This document shows, one piece after another, positions 24,201-35,308 of a DNA stretch of 64,000 bases (positions within the stretch are counted from its first letter, which is position 1; the number at the start of each line of letters is the position of its first letter). The notes under the pieces were generated by a model. That model searched no databases, was not told the DNA's origin, and saw nothing but the letters and a program-made list of their open reading frames with translations. Source of the DNA: Ceratocystis colombiana (lineage: Eukaryota; Ascomycota; Sordariomycetes; Microascales; Ceratocystidaceae). The translations under genes and the position numbers were made by a program. Location: NCBI GenBank assembly GCA_026419805.1, contig JAOSLS010000008.1:186001-250000 (forward strand), read 5' to 3'.

Positions 24201-25396
24201 TCCTCAACAAGGCGGTCAAAAGCCCCAGCAGCAGCTCCAAAAACAGGTAGAAGAGGCGCGATCTGGCCGAGAACAATGCAAGCATCGACAAGAATAAATA
24301 CAACCGAGTAGATCTGCCCCACGGACGAGCCCGAAGTCTTACCGGCAACTGTATCCGCGATCTTCATTGCGCCCTTCCAGTAGGCTAGCGCATTGGCCGA
24401 GTAGGCAATAAAGTACAGCAGGCCAGCCTGAATGGCACTAGCTACTGCCTTTTTAATACCCGCCTTTTGCGCAGCTAAAGTGCTGGCGGCGAACTTGCTC
24501 TCCAGACGCGGCGCCGCCCCAAAGGTTTGAACTACGGCAGCATGAGATAGTGCTTCTGACGCAATCGACGCTGCTTTGGCTAGAGCCTCAGACATGGAAA
24601 CAGCAAACTTTTGCGTGTACTTGGACCCGAAGAAGCCCATTAGCAAAAAGGCTGGCAATGCTGAAACAAGCATACCAGCAATCTCGGGGTCGCGTGTGAA
24701 TGCCACAACATAAGCAGCTACGAAAAAGGACAGGCTGCCGGTAAACAGGCCAACCTTCTCACTTGTCCCGGTCTGGATAGTCTGAATATCGTTGTTAAGC
24801 TTGGATGAGACTTCGCCAGCTGGTCGTGTGTCAAAGAACTCGGCATCCTTACGCAGAAGCGCAGCAAAGTACCGGTCGCGAATACGATGGGACAGTCTTT
24901 GGCTGAAGAGAGACCACGATACAGCATAGATGTAGATGAGAAGGAGGCCTGCAGAGGCAGCGCATAAAAGGAGCACTACCTTGTCGTTAACTTGGTCTTG
25001 ATACCGGTCCTTGGCCTGTTGCAACTCAAGACTACTGCTGCTGCTGCTGTTTGAGTCATTGCGGGCACATGTCATATCACTCATGTCGTCTATGAGTTCG
25101 CCAAAAAGGATAGCCATCAGGGGCATTGGTATGCCGGCAGCAATAGAGCTAAAGAAGCCGGTAATGAGGAGGAAGATGTCGAACCATGTTGGGTTGGAGT
25201 ATAGCAGGAGCCGAAAGTAAGAGAGACCCGAGAACTTCTTTTGAGGCGGTATCTACCATACGAAAAACAGGTCAATAAAGATTGTAAATGGACGAGCAGA
25301 TTTGAGGCAGCTACTTACTACGGCTACAGACGTTGCTGTGTCCTTCCCCTGGTCAGCTGCATTAGATGCAGGCGATCTTGATCGCCTTGATGCCAT
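21233..25396 (-). CDS. ABCB full transporter, SitT/multidrug type
   Basis: Predicted 1365 residues from two exons, 25396-25319 and 25252-21233. The ATG at 25396 starts a short basic N-terminus (MASRRSRSP) that splices into the first membrane domain. Layout is TMD1-NBD1-linker-TMD2-NBD2. NBD1 has Walker A GPSGSGKSS, signature ISGGQRQR, Walker B ILILDEATASLD and switch IAHRLST. NBD2 has GPSGAGKST, Q-loop VPQDPTLFDG, LSGGQRQR, LLLLDESTSALD and ITHRLHT. All catalytic residues are present at both sites. It shares its promoter with the AIF-like gene, with three exact SreA-type sites between them. In Aspergillus fumigatus a related ABC gene (sitT) lies beside sidD, so a role in siderophore or breakdown-product export is likely, but general drug export is possible. 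Confidence 0.88.
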
Positions 25397-25522
25397 AATC
25401 TGAAAGTTCGTCACAGTTTCGTGTAGAATCTAAAGCTACAACAGTGGAATATGACTCTGGCTCTTCATAAAGCCCTAAGAACTTGAAAAGGGAAAAAAAA
25501 CGAAGGTTGTATGACAAGATAG

Positions 25523-25531
25523 TTATCAGAT
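25523..25531 (-). promoter_or_regulatory. SreA-type GATA site (ATCTGATAA)
   Basis: Plus-strand TTATCAGAT is ATCTGATAA read on the minus strand, an exact match to the ATCWGATAA consensus of the fungal iron repressor SreA/Sre1. It lies 127 bp upstream of the ABC transporter ATG. Binding is inferred. Confidence 0.6.
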
Positions 25532-25865
25532 CTTTTTGGCTAGGGCACAAAGGCTGGCTAATCAGATGGCTCTTGTCAAAGAGGGAAAGCAAAAGAGCAA
25601 GGAAAAAGCAGGGGGAACAAACAGCTGGTGGTAGGTTTCTAGCTTGTCTAGAACTTCGTTAGTAGGCTGCAGCCAAAACAGACCTTAGCTCCAAGCCCAG
25701 CGATGGTCCTCCTCCTTTGGACCGGGTCCTAGCCTGGTTCGCTTGTCCTAGCATTCTCTCACTGCCATGTTAAATGCTGTTACATTTCTGGCGTCCTTTT
25801 GCACTGCGACTTCGGGCCGGGCGAACTCAAGGGAACAGAATGTCCGTAGTTAATATCAAAGTTTG

Positions 25866-25874
25866 ATCAGATAA
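25866..25874 (+). promoter_or_regulatory. SreA-type GATA site (ATCAGATAA)
   Basis: Exact ATCAGATAA in the shared ABC/AIF-like promoter, 470 bp from the ABC start and 970 bp from the AIF-like start. Binding is inferred from consensus only. Confidence 0.55.
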
Positions 25875-26321
25875 TTTGCCTTGGCATTTTGTCACAAGCC
25901 AAGCTAGCAGGCAAGCTCATCCTTCACCTAGCCAAGCTAACAGTCACATCAAAGTTCCAGCTAGGATGGAACTGAGGTTGAGTAGACTTTAGTGGAGTAA
26001 ATGAAGGCCGGGTGTCAATTCGAAGTGCCGGGGACCCCTCCGATGTGGTATCGAAACTGGGGCAAACGTAAGAAATGGACCGGCTAACTGCTTCTTTAGG
26101 CAGCTACCCTAAACGGTAAGGTTGCAGAACTGTCATTGATCCTACACCAGGCACGAGCGGGAAAAAGACTTGGCAAGAGCTTTTTTGTACCACTTGCTCT
26201 ATTTGGGAAGCTGCCCCGTGTCAAATCTAAGGGAAAGAATCCTTTTGCCTCGGTGTCAGCATGGGCTGACACAAGTGGCAGGAGCTCTGATGCTGACCGA
26301 CCAATCACGCTTTCCCGACGG

Positions 26322-26330
26322 ATCTGATAA
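26322..26330 (+). promoter_or_regulatory. SreA-type GATA site (ATCTGATAA)
   Basis: Exact ATCTGATAA, 514 bp upstream of the AIF-like ATG at 26844 and in its orientation. It is the site best placed to act on the AIF-like gene. Confidence 0.6.
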
Positions 26331-26843
26331 TTTTTGCCTAGGGGGGAGGGGGGAGAGAGTGAGGAGAAAGGGCCTGTTATTCATTCAATGCATTTTTCTT
26401 TCGTTTATTATAGGCCCGAGCCGAGCTGCTAATTATGCTATGCCTATCTGGGACACAGTAGCCAGCGTTGAATTAGATAAATGCATACGACGACGAAGGA
26501 AAATAGGAGATGTGTTTAGGCTTGGACGACCCATCAGGATCCGAGTCCAGGCTTCTAAGTAACTTTGTTCTATGTCGCTATGAGCCCTAACCTCGGGCAA
26601 TCACTCATCATCCTGCTACGTTTATCCCATTTGTTCATTTTACGTCTGCTGTGCAGCACCGGTCTCGCAGTCCTTTCGTTGCCCGACCACCCCGTAGGAC
26701 TAATTATTCCCTGCGTCTCCGGTCTCAGTACTTTTCCGTTTTGCTCCTTTCAACACTCCTGTCCCCTTTCTCTCTCGGGTGTTGCCTCTTTGCCCTCAGA
26801 TCTCCGGACTCATCATACTCATACTCACACTTGTGCTGCAAAC

Positions 26844-28255
26844 ATGCCCGCTTTGATTCGCCCTGCTACTCGCGTTCTGGTTGTTGGTGGCTCTTATGCT
26901 GGCCTCTCGGCTACGGTCAATCTGCTTGATCTTGCGAGTGGCCTACAACCCCGTATTGGCCATTCCGAGTACAAGCACCACCCCGAGGCCAAGACCCTAC
27001 CCATTGAAATCACCATCGTAGACGAGCGTGACGGCTTTTGTGAGTGCCGAGAGCCTAGAAAACTGCCTTGAGAAAAGCGTACTACTAACACCTATTGCAG
27101 TCCATCTCATTGGTGGTCCCCTCGCATTTGCATCTACTAAGTTTGCCGAAAGGTTCTGGGTCAAGTTCGCAGATATACCAGATATTCAGCGGCCAAATGT
27201 GCGCTTTATCCACGGTAGCGTGCAAAAGATCGACCCAGCGCAGAAGAAGGCCACGATTTTAGAGCACCTAGCGCAAAAGCCTCGCCAGGAGAACTATGAC
27301 TACGTACTGTGCTCATCTGGCCTGCGTCGTCGCTTCCCGAGCGTGCCACTTAGTCTCACCCGTGAAGAGTATCTGGAAGAGGCTCAGGGACAAATTTCTC
27401 GGTCGACAAAAGCACCCAAGGGCGTGCTTGTCGTTGGTGGAGGTAAGCAAAAGAGCAAAGAAAGAAAAGGAGAATCACCAAATATCTGGTAAGTTGGCTA
27501 GCTGGCTTGCTAACCCTCTCTTCTTTATAGGTGCCGTTGGTATTGAAATGGCTGCAGAGCTCAAATCAGTTCAGCCCGATGTCAAGGTCTGGCTTGCACA
27601 TTCTAGGACTAAGCTATTGTCTGCTGAGGCTCTCTGCAATGCAGCCAAGGACGCATCGTTAGATCTGCTGCGCGAAAGCGGTGTCGAGCCCTTGATGGAG
27701 CACCGCTTAGAAAGCGTCAAGGAGACAACAGGAGTGGACGGGTCTGTCACCAAAGAAGTCACCTTCACAAATGGCCACAAGCTGGAGGTCAGTGAGGTTA
27801 TTATGGCTTTATCCAGCCCAACAGCGACCTCCAGCTATTTACCCAGCAGTGCAGTGAACTCTGAGGGGTACATAAAGATTGAGCCCAGCCTGTGCTTCGT
27901 AGAAGACACGCCTAATCATAAGTCACACTTTGCCCTGGGCGATATCGCACAGTGGAGCGGTATCAAACGCTGTGGCGGCGCGATGCACATGGGGTACCAC
28001 GCTGCCTACAACGTGCACCAATCTATCTTGGCCGATACATTCCCAGACTACAAGCCCGAGTTCAACAACCTGGACGAATTTCCTCCCGTTATTGGCTTAG
28101 CTGTCGGGAAAAAGGCACTGGCGACCGGCGGGCCAGATGACGTCAAGTTTGGTGAAGATGTGATGGAGATGTACTTTCGGGACGATCTTGGCTTCAGCAT
28201 CTGCTGGGACTATATGGGACTTGGTGGTAGGGTAACTAAGAATAAAGAGAATTAG
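26844..28255 (+). CDS. AIF/AMID-like FAD-dependent NAD(P)H oxidoreductase
   Basis: Predicted 420 residues from three exons: 26844-27039, 27101-27442 and 27531-28255. It belongs to the pyridine nucleotide-disulfide oxidoreductase fold of the AIFM2/FSP1 (AMID) group. FAD-binding VLVVGGSYAGLSA is at about residues 11-23 and NAD(P)H-binding VLVVGGGAVGIEMAAEL at about 173-189. A second FAD contact block, FALGDIAQWSG, is near residue 355. No CxxC redox pair is seen, as expected for the AMID group. No mitochondrial or peroxisomal signal is evident (C-terminus NKEN). It lies head to head with the SitT-like ABC gene and tail to tail with the SidF-like gene, within the siderophore locus. Substrate is unknown; a quinone or an iron-siderophore are candidates by analogy and context. 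Confidence 0.85.
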
Positions 28256-28445
28256 GTTGTCGTATAAGAGAACTGCAAGCAAAAGGGGCGGCTACCATAA
28301 GAAGAAAGATTAAGTAGATTGTTGGCTCTAGCTCTCCAACAACACCCAACACTTGGCCTAATACTCAATATCCAAGACTTCAATGCTGGTCTTTATGATA
28401 GGCTAACCTTGCACGTTTTGGCCAACACTTTGATATCCCTGCTCC

Positions 28446-29866
28446 CTACAGCTTAGCCACAAGCCCAATACGCATTCCACCCACAACCTTCTCGTTCTCT
28501 CCCAGCGGGCAAATCTGGAAGAAGCGCTCGCGCGAGCACTTGACAAAAGCACTGCGCTTATGAGGCAGGTCCACAAACTTTTCTATGCCAAAGCCATGCA
28601 TCAAGTCGTATGCTACTACCGTATTGTTGGTTTCCTTGGGCTCGCCCACTACAAACCGCGTACGGCAGTCATCCAGGAACAAAAAGTGCATCAGCGAGCT
28701 CCACCATGCACTCACACGATGTGGCCCACGGAATCTCACGTCGCCGACGAGTGAGTGGCGGCCACGATCATAGTCGTCAGCAGTGTAGTAGGCACCTAGG
28801 CGATCCTCCTATGAAAATATGCATTAGATGAGCGGTATTCTTGGAAAAGGTTGAGGAAAACTTCATGTGCACATACCTTGCCCCAATAGATTTCAAAGTA
28901 CGCAAAGCATGTGTCGTCAAAGCGTGCTAGCACCGAGAATTGATGCGGGTCTTCGTCTATCCGACGTAGATACTCTCTATGCTCATCTAATGTACCTGTT
29001 TCGTTCCAGCCTTGTGAAACACGTGGATCGTTCTGCCATTCATGGAACAGCTTCAAATGCTCTGCATTATGGTAGTCGATTGCTATCATGGAAAAGTTTT
29101 CCTTCAGATGAGGGATGTAGCGGGAGTATACTACCGTTCCTGGGACTGGCTTGGAGGGCCGCAGAGGATGCCAAGCTTGCTGATAGCACTGGGGGTTGAA
29201 AGGGTCGCCTGCAGATGTCACTGTCATGGTGTGCTGCAGTGGTGTTGTCGGGAAAGTATCTAGTGCGAGCCCCTCGCGAGCTAGTGACTCGGATGGCGTC
29301 CACACCGATCGCGGGCCAAACGGCGATCCCGCACCCTGCCAGAACATGCTGCGCAGAACCATCAATGTGGTATGGCTAGTACTTGCACTGTCGCTTTCAG
29401 AGCCACCCACATGTTGCGGATGGTCGACCGCCAGCGCTACAGCCTTTACTTGAGCACATAGCACTGATGCACCATTGCCCTGCAGAACGAGACGAAAATG
29501 CTCGACGCTTGGCCGGATGGTAAATAGCACATAGACAGCCAGCCATAGCTGGGCCATGGACGGCGGCGATGAAGCAGACCAGGAGACAGTGCTCAAAGGC
29601 GACCGGCAAGCCCGTGCCCAGGCGCTGTTGTTGGAGCCGACAGGTGCCTCGCTACTCTTAAGCTCAGTGAAATTGCTAAGGCGGATGTCGGAACGGACGA
29701 CTGGAGCCGGCAGGGCAGACTTGGGTGCATCTGTCTCGTCGATGGCATATTGGCTATCAGAGGTCTCGCGAAGCGTATATGCAGAGAGGTACGGATGTGG
29801 CAGAGCCAGAATCGGAGAGCCAGTGGCCGCAGTTGAGAGCGAGAGTTGCTGCGTAGAAGGTGCCAT
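28446..29866 (-). CDS. sidF: SidF-like N5-hydroxyornithine acyltransferase
   Basis: Predicted 450 residues in two exons, 29866-28877 and 28808-28446. The first join gives YWGK-EDRLGAYYTADDYDRG. The C-terminal half is the IucB/MbtK-like GNAT acyltransferase domain, with LFHEWQNDPRVSQGWNETGT, HSLVGDVRFRGPHRVSAWWS and ERFFQICPLGENEKVVGGMR. These blocks match SidF, which moves the anhydromevalonyl group from CoA to N5-hydroxyornithine in fusarinine synthesis. The N-terminal half is more variable. The protein ends in AKL, a PTS1 peroxisomal signal, consistent with the known peroxisomal site of these steps. The start ATG 29866 is the first in frame. No exact SreA consensus was found in its own 0.68-kb upstream region. 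Confidence 0.92.
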
Positions 29867-30547
29867 AGTGGGGAGAAGCGCCTGGCGATTGGGACTGACT
29901 GCGAAAAGGGCAAATAAGCAGCGATGATTTTTTGAGGAGAGAGAATAGGTTTAGATAGCCAGTTACTTGTGTTTTTTGACTCGGCGTCTGTGTTAGTGGC
30001 TTTGATGTGCTGTCATATTAACACCAGGTACAGCTACTATTGGTACCCACTTCGAGATTCCTTCCAGTTGCCTGTTACAAATCATGCAAATCCTACAAAA
30101 AACATGCAAGCATTGTAGTAATGACCAAGGCTCTCCTACGGAATTCCGAGCCCGTCGTATATCCGGGAAGGCTTCGTCAAATGCAATAGCTCCATGATAG
30201 CTGTGGACTTGGGTCTCTTATAGTGTTGTTTAGATGTTTCTTGCCGGACTGAATCAGGTTCTTCCACCAACTACGCGCATACGTATCGCAAGTTTATCCG
30301 GTATTCTTCCGGCCGGTCAGGGGTCATCACCCATTGGCTTCTGCATTTGGCAAGTGGGGTGAAATGGGCTTGACCCATAAAATTACAGAGGTACTCGAGA
30401 TCCTACGCTAATATTAGCCAACGTACCCTGTCCCTCGCGTCAGGCGGGATGGGACTGGTGAACAGGAAATATTGGCTATATTTTATATACAACAGTCTCG
30501 GGCACTATATTAGCCCCACCAGGCCTATCCAGCCCCTAGCCGACTCA
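29867..30547. other. intergenic, promoter of the SidF-like gene
   Basis: 681 bp between the SidF-like start and the stop of the MFS siderophore transporter, both minus strand. It has weak HGATAR words (AGATAG near 29954, TGATAG near 30197) but no ATCWGATAA. No gene or RNA was recognised. Confidence 0.5.
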
Positions 30548-32415
30548 CTACACGACGGTTCCTTTGACCTGTTTGTAGTCCTTCACGTTGTAGTCTCGCC
30601 AGACAGCAACACAAATAATGGAAAAGGCCAAGACGGCTGATGTAACTATGAGCATCACGCGCTGGGTGCTGCGTTAAGAAGGCGCAGTTAGCATAGTCTA
30701 CATGAATTAAAAAAAAAAGGGAAAAAAAGAAGAAAAAAAATCGGCATCAGAATGACTTACTCAGCATAAGCTTTCTCGATGGCATCTCGGGCTGCAGACC
30801 CTACGTGGTAGCTTTTTTGCACCGCTATGCTGCCAACAATCTTGGCTAATTCAGGTTTGACTTCGTCGGGCAGGTAATCCTGTAGCTTCTGGGGAAATGT
30901 ATGTTGCCAAATCGCCGAGGCTATCGTCGATCCAACAGCGCCACCCAGACTAGCAAACATAGCCTCTACAGCCAAAATGATGGCGATTTGTTGATGCGAG
31001 ACCGCGGCCATGACGGCCATTTCTTTCGTGATGACGAGAGTGCCGCCAGAAAGCGCAATAAGAATCTGGCACATGCACACGTAGCCAATATTAACTCCAG
31101 GCTGTCGGAATTTGATCATGAGTGACACACCAAGGATAGTTAATGGCACGCCGAAATACAGAGCAAGCCCCCTGAAGCGGCCGGTCTTGCGGATTATAAC
31201 ACCCGTGACAATTGACCAAAGACACGATCCAATCGTAAAAATATTAGAAACGTAATTCGCCTGAACCACATCCAAATTGTTGACGACCTGCAGAAACGAC
31301 GAGAAGTACGAGTTCCAGATGTAAAAGCAAGCCATGAGAATGGCAGAAAGCGCAAACGCGCCCACTATGGTGCGGTCCTTGAAAAAAGAGTATGGGATGT
31401 ACTTGACGGGAGCGTAAAATACTTCATATATCACGAATATTCCTGTCAGGGCGCTGCCTACGGCGATCATGGCAATGATCAGAGGCGAGTGCCAGCCCTC
31501 TCGTTGGCGGGTATAAAGATTGAAAGGCAAAAGGAGCAGCGCCAAGCCTGTTATAATCAAAACCAGGCCAACGACATCAAAATCTATCAAGTAGCCTTTA
31601 ATCCTTTCCCACCGGGCTCGAGTGTTAGGCCTCACGGGGACAAGGCCGGCTTCTTTGGCTGTCTTGAGCTTGCGCCACATGAGAACAAACAACGGCATGG
31701 TGATTGCGGGTGTAATAACAGCAAATACGCCGTATGCCCAGCGCCAGCCAGGCCCTCCTAGAAATGCATCTGCTACAAAGCCGCCAACAAAAGTAGTGAT
31801 CAGATACGGCGATGTAGAAAAGGCAAACATCAAGGACCGGTTCTTGAGTGCCGAAGTATCAGCAATGAAGATATTGAGAGTATACGAGAGGCCATTGTAG
31901 CCCACCCAATAAAATACTTGACCGGCTGCAAACATTCCCACTCCGTTACAAGCCGCCATTGTCATCAGACCAATGGTCAGCGTAGCCACAGAAATGGCGT
32001 ATCCCTGGGGCCGGCCCCATGTGTCCAGCACTTTTGCCAAGGTTGGTTTCAAGAGTCCGCTGAGCAGTGACGAGACCACAGTTGTTGCAGCAGTAAGGGA
32101 ATGGGCTGAGAAGTCAGACGTAACCCAAGCAAGGAGATTACCGGTGGTTGTCTGCTGAAGGGTGTCTACCAAGTAAATGAACCAAATCAAGGCATACGCA
32201 ATCTTGAGATCACGAATAGTCCAGATCATTGTCACAGCTTCAACTTCGGCAACTCCTGCTGGAAGATCGGCAGTGGCCGCGCGTTCCTCTTCTATTGGCA
32301 ACAGCCCGTGCTGCTGAGAGCTTCCGGCACTTTGGCCGCCGCCCAGATTCTCAGTTCCATAATCTGTCTTCTGATGCCGCGGACTATAATGTAGGATAGG
32401 CGCCCTATCAGACAT
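30548..32415 (-). CDS. siderophore iron transporter, MFS (MirB/Sit1/ARN family)
   Basis: Predicted 591 residues, exons 32415-30761 and 30668-30548, with the second exon finishing the last membrane helix (QRVMLIVTSAVLAF...WRDYNVKDYKQVKGTVV). About 14 hydrophobic segments are visible, the size and layout of fungal siderophore-iron symporters. Typical blocks are IWFIYLVDTLQQTTTGNLLAWVTSDF, LAKVLDTWGRPQGY, YLIDFDVVGLVLIITGLALLLLPFNLY and VPYSFFKDRT-like IPYSFFKDRTIVGA. It should import ferri-siderophores across the plasma membrane. It sits between the SidF-like and SidI-like genes on the same strand, and an exact SreA-type site lies 483 bp upstream. Which ferri-siderophore it carries cannot be told. 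Confidence 0.9.
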
Positions 32416-33012
32416 CCTTACAGAGCGGCACAGAAGCAGGGTCGGTAACTAAATGATGTGGTGATAATGCTGCTATGGGGAGAAAAGCAAAACGCTGAGA
32501 GGATAAGGCTGTAACTGCGATACAATCGATACAGCTATAGAAGCAAAACGAATCTGTCAGCGCTCAGGATTGCAAATAATCGCTCACTGAAAGTAGACAG
32601 CCCCAAGGCTTGGCAGGGAAACAAAGAGGGCAAGAGTGGCCTGACAACAAGGTAACTACCAAGATGAATTTCACCAAAAAATACAAAGAAAAACAAGAAT
32701 AAAACGCAGTGGGCAGTACAGGAAAAGTCACAACCATAAAACTCGCAGAAAAGACAGATAATCACTCTCATCTGCTGCAGATAAATCTGCGCAGGAGTTG
32801 CAGTCTCGGAAGCCCGACATCCTCTTGGGCTCTTGGGCCTCTAAAACGGTTAAAATGTTCGTTGTGCGCGTTTCTATAGAGGGGATCAAAGCTTTTCTTA
32901 TCAGATCCTGGGGTGGTACAGTAAGGTGAAACATATTGTGCAAGGATCCACTTTTCATAATATCGACTCCATCTTAGTTGTGCATGCACAAACTACTACG
33001 CTCTGTTTTTTC
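32416..33012. other. intergenic, promoter of MFS siderophore transporter
   Basis: 597 bp between two minus-strand genes. It contains one exact SreA-type site at 32898 and two further AGATAA words (about 32756 and 32779). No gene was recognised. Confidence 0.55.
32898..32906 (-). promoter_or_regulatory. SreA-type GATA site (ATCTGATAA)
   Basis: Plus-strand TTATCAGAT, an exact consensus match read on the minus strand, upstream of the MFS siderophore transporter and just past the stop of the acyl-CoA ligase gene. Confidence 0.55.
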
Positions 33013-34882
33013 TCACAGCTTGGATACTGGTTTGCCCTTCGCCCTCCGCACCAGTTCGGTTCCTAGGGCCGCCATCTCGAATTTGCGCACCTTTCCGCTG
33101 CCAGTCAGCGGCACTTCTTTTGGTATCCCGTTTTGACCCAACCAAAACACGTGACTTGGAGCTTTGTGCTTGCCAAGCCGCGTCCGCACCCAGCCACGAA
33201 TCTCATCCTGGGACGGAGCCGCCTTCCCTACGCTCTCCTCGATCTCGAGAAAGGCGCCAACTACTTCGCCATAGTGGTCGTCCTTGATGCCGACAACAAT
33301 GGCCCGCGAAATAGCCGGGTGATCCATCAGTCGCTCCTCGATCTCAAGCGGGTAAATGTTTTCACCCCCTCGAATAATGATGTCCTTGAAGCGACCTGTA
33401 ATCGTACAGTAGCCATCCTTGTCAAACATGGCTTCGTCGCCCGTGTGCAGCCACAATGTTCCGGCGACATCGCGCACCATACATTCATTCGTTTTGGCCG
33501 AGTTGTTCCAGTAGCCTGTCTGCAGCTGGTAGCCAGCCATGCACAGCTCGCCACGCTGGCCGATAGGCACTATTTTCCCGTCATGGTCAACGATCTTGGC
33601 CATGGCATGCGGCATCAGAGTCCCCACTGTGGTCAGCCGCTTGCTGAGGGCATCGTCGGTGAAGGCATTGAAACAGGTTGGCGATGCTTCGGTTAGCCCG
33701 TAGCTACTAGTGAACTCGGTCATTCCGAGAATGCTGACCAGCTTCTCCATCAAGTACCGCGGTACCGGCGCCCCAGCGATAATGCCAGTTCGCAGGCGTG
33801 GCTTAAATCCATCTGGCCGGGGCAGCGACAGCAGAGTGTCGAACATGGCTGGCACGCCATGAATGGCTGTGCATGCTTCATCTGTGATTGCTTTCAAAGT
33901 GGCAGTGGGATTAAACACCTCTGCTGGATAAACAATCTTAGCTCCATGAGTAACCACACTGAGAAGCCCCAGAACAAGCCCGAAACAGTGGAAAAGGGGA
34001 GGGGGGCAGCACAGAATGTCATCAGGGGTGAGTCTCATTCTATCACCAATGAAGCGTGCGTTGTTGACAAGATTGCTAGGTACTGTTAGATGCAAAAAGG
34101 CGCTGGGAATAATGGAAGCAAACGGGGTGCATTTCTACTTACTGATGCGTCAATGTTGCAGCTTTTGGATGGCCTGTTGTGCCACTGGTAAACTGCATGT
34201 TGGCGACTTGGTGAGGCAGAACCTTGGAAGCGACTCTGACAAGACGCCGGTGATCTTTCGTTTTGCTTTTCTCAACCAGCTCATTGTATGTGGGGTACCT
34301 TTCATCTTTGGCACCGCGTAGCATGATCACAGCCGGTGCGTTTACAGTGTTATCCAACTCAGTGAGCAGCTTTGCGTTGCTCACATGACCTATCTTGCGC
34401 GTGGTGAAGAAGACTTTGCATTCTTTTTTTTTTTCGCTGCATTAGCACTACTTTACTTGGTACCGTTGAATAATAGTGCTGGACTCACCAGAGAAACTCA
34501 GACCATACATTGCTTCTGTAGAAGTGTATGTGTTGTTTAGAATCACAAGTACGGCACCGATTTTGCATGCCCCGAAGAATACGGCAGCATATTCCTCGCA
34601 GTTTCCCGCCATAATCCCCACTCTATCGCCAACGCCAATACCCATATCCAGAAGAGCTTGGGCAATCAAACAGCTTTGGCGATTGAGGTCGTGGTAGGTC
34701 CATCTTGCTCCAGTCCATGGTATCACCAGACACTCCCTGTTGCCATACTGGTAGCCCTGGAGCTCGAGGAGATCGCCCAAAGTAAGGTCTACCAACGGGA
34801 CATCCGTTGGGCCGTACAAAACTGATAGCTTTTGGCGCTGGGTGGACGGCGCAGGCGTATCAATGCGTGTCTGAGTAGCCAT
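33013..34882 (-). CDS. sidI: SidI-like acyl-CoA ligase (mevalonyl-CoA ligase)
   Basis: Predicted 578-residue ANL-superfamily enzyme, exons 34882-34489, 34422-34143 and 34075-33013. The joins give LSFS-ECKVFFTT and TLTHHNLVNNARF. Core motifs are QFTSGTTGHPKAA (P-loop), SSYGLTEASP, WLHTGDEAMFDKDGY, GRFKDIIIRGGENIYP and a terminal GSGKVRK lysine. In context it should activate mevalonate with CoA for siderophore acyl-group synthesis (SidI). The start is the ATG at 34882; the frame opens further upstream only from a TTG. The protein ends in SKL, a canonical PTS1. No PTS2 is visible in the first 40 residues. It is divergent from the NRPS gene, with five SreA-type sites between them. A medium-chain fatty acyl-CoA ligase would look similar, but context favours SidI. 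Confidence 0.88.
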
Positions 34883-35077
34883 TAGAAAGATCTGTGCTGT
34901 GGTATCTGTAATGCGGTCTTGCAATAGGTAAACAACGAGAAATCTCGTAGGTGGAGGCGAGGCGTCAAGCTAATTTCAATCAGGCCGGACAGCCTCCTCT
35001 TGTTAGGGCAGAAAGCATTAGATGCAGTAAGAGCTAAAGCTGTACAAGAAACAGGCCCCTTTCTGTTCTCTTAAAAG

Positions 35078-35308
35078 ATCTGATAAAAAGTGAATAAACG
35101 TACGTATGCCCGTACCCGGGCCGCCTTCCACATGCAGTTAGAAGTACCTTCGGATATAATTTAGCCTTCGTTAAGTAGATAGAAAAGCTTGTGACATTTG
35201 ACAAGTTCTTGGCGATTGATAAAGTCGATAAAAGGACCAGAATTATCTGATCATCAGATAATCAGTGGAGTTGATTAAAAGATTGATAATGATGATCAAA
35301 TCTGATAA
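35078..35308. promoter_or_regulatory. cluster of four SreA-type GATA sites, two as an inverted repeat
   Basis: Exact matches are ATCTGATAA at 35078-35086, TTATCTGAT at 35243-35251, ATCAGATAA at 35253-35261 and ATCTGATAA at 35300-35308. The middle two form TTATCTGATCATCAGATAA, a perfect inverted repeat with a one-base centre. The cluster lies about 200-430 bp from the ligase start and 1.65-1.9 kb from the NRPS start. Confidence 0.7.

Larger units (their letters stand above)
25397..26843. promoter_or_regulatory. divergent promoter between ABC transporter and AIF-like gene
   Basis: 1447 bp with no gene of its own. It carries three exact ATCWGATAA matches (25523, 25866 and 26322), against fewer than 0.03 expected by chance in a region of this size with even base composition. 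The stretch just before the AIF-like start (about 26720-26840) is pyrimidine-rich, as is common for strongly transcribed fungal genes. Confidence 0.65.

Noticed and set aside
34883..34924. Longer N-terminus for the acyl-CoA ligase
   Set aside because: The extension would begin at TTG (34924). The first ATG in frame is 34882, which gives a normal family start.
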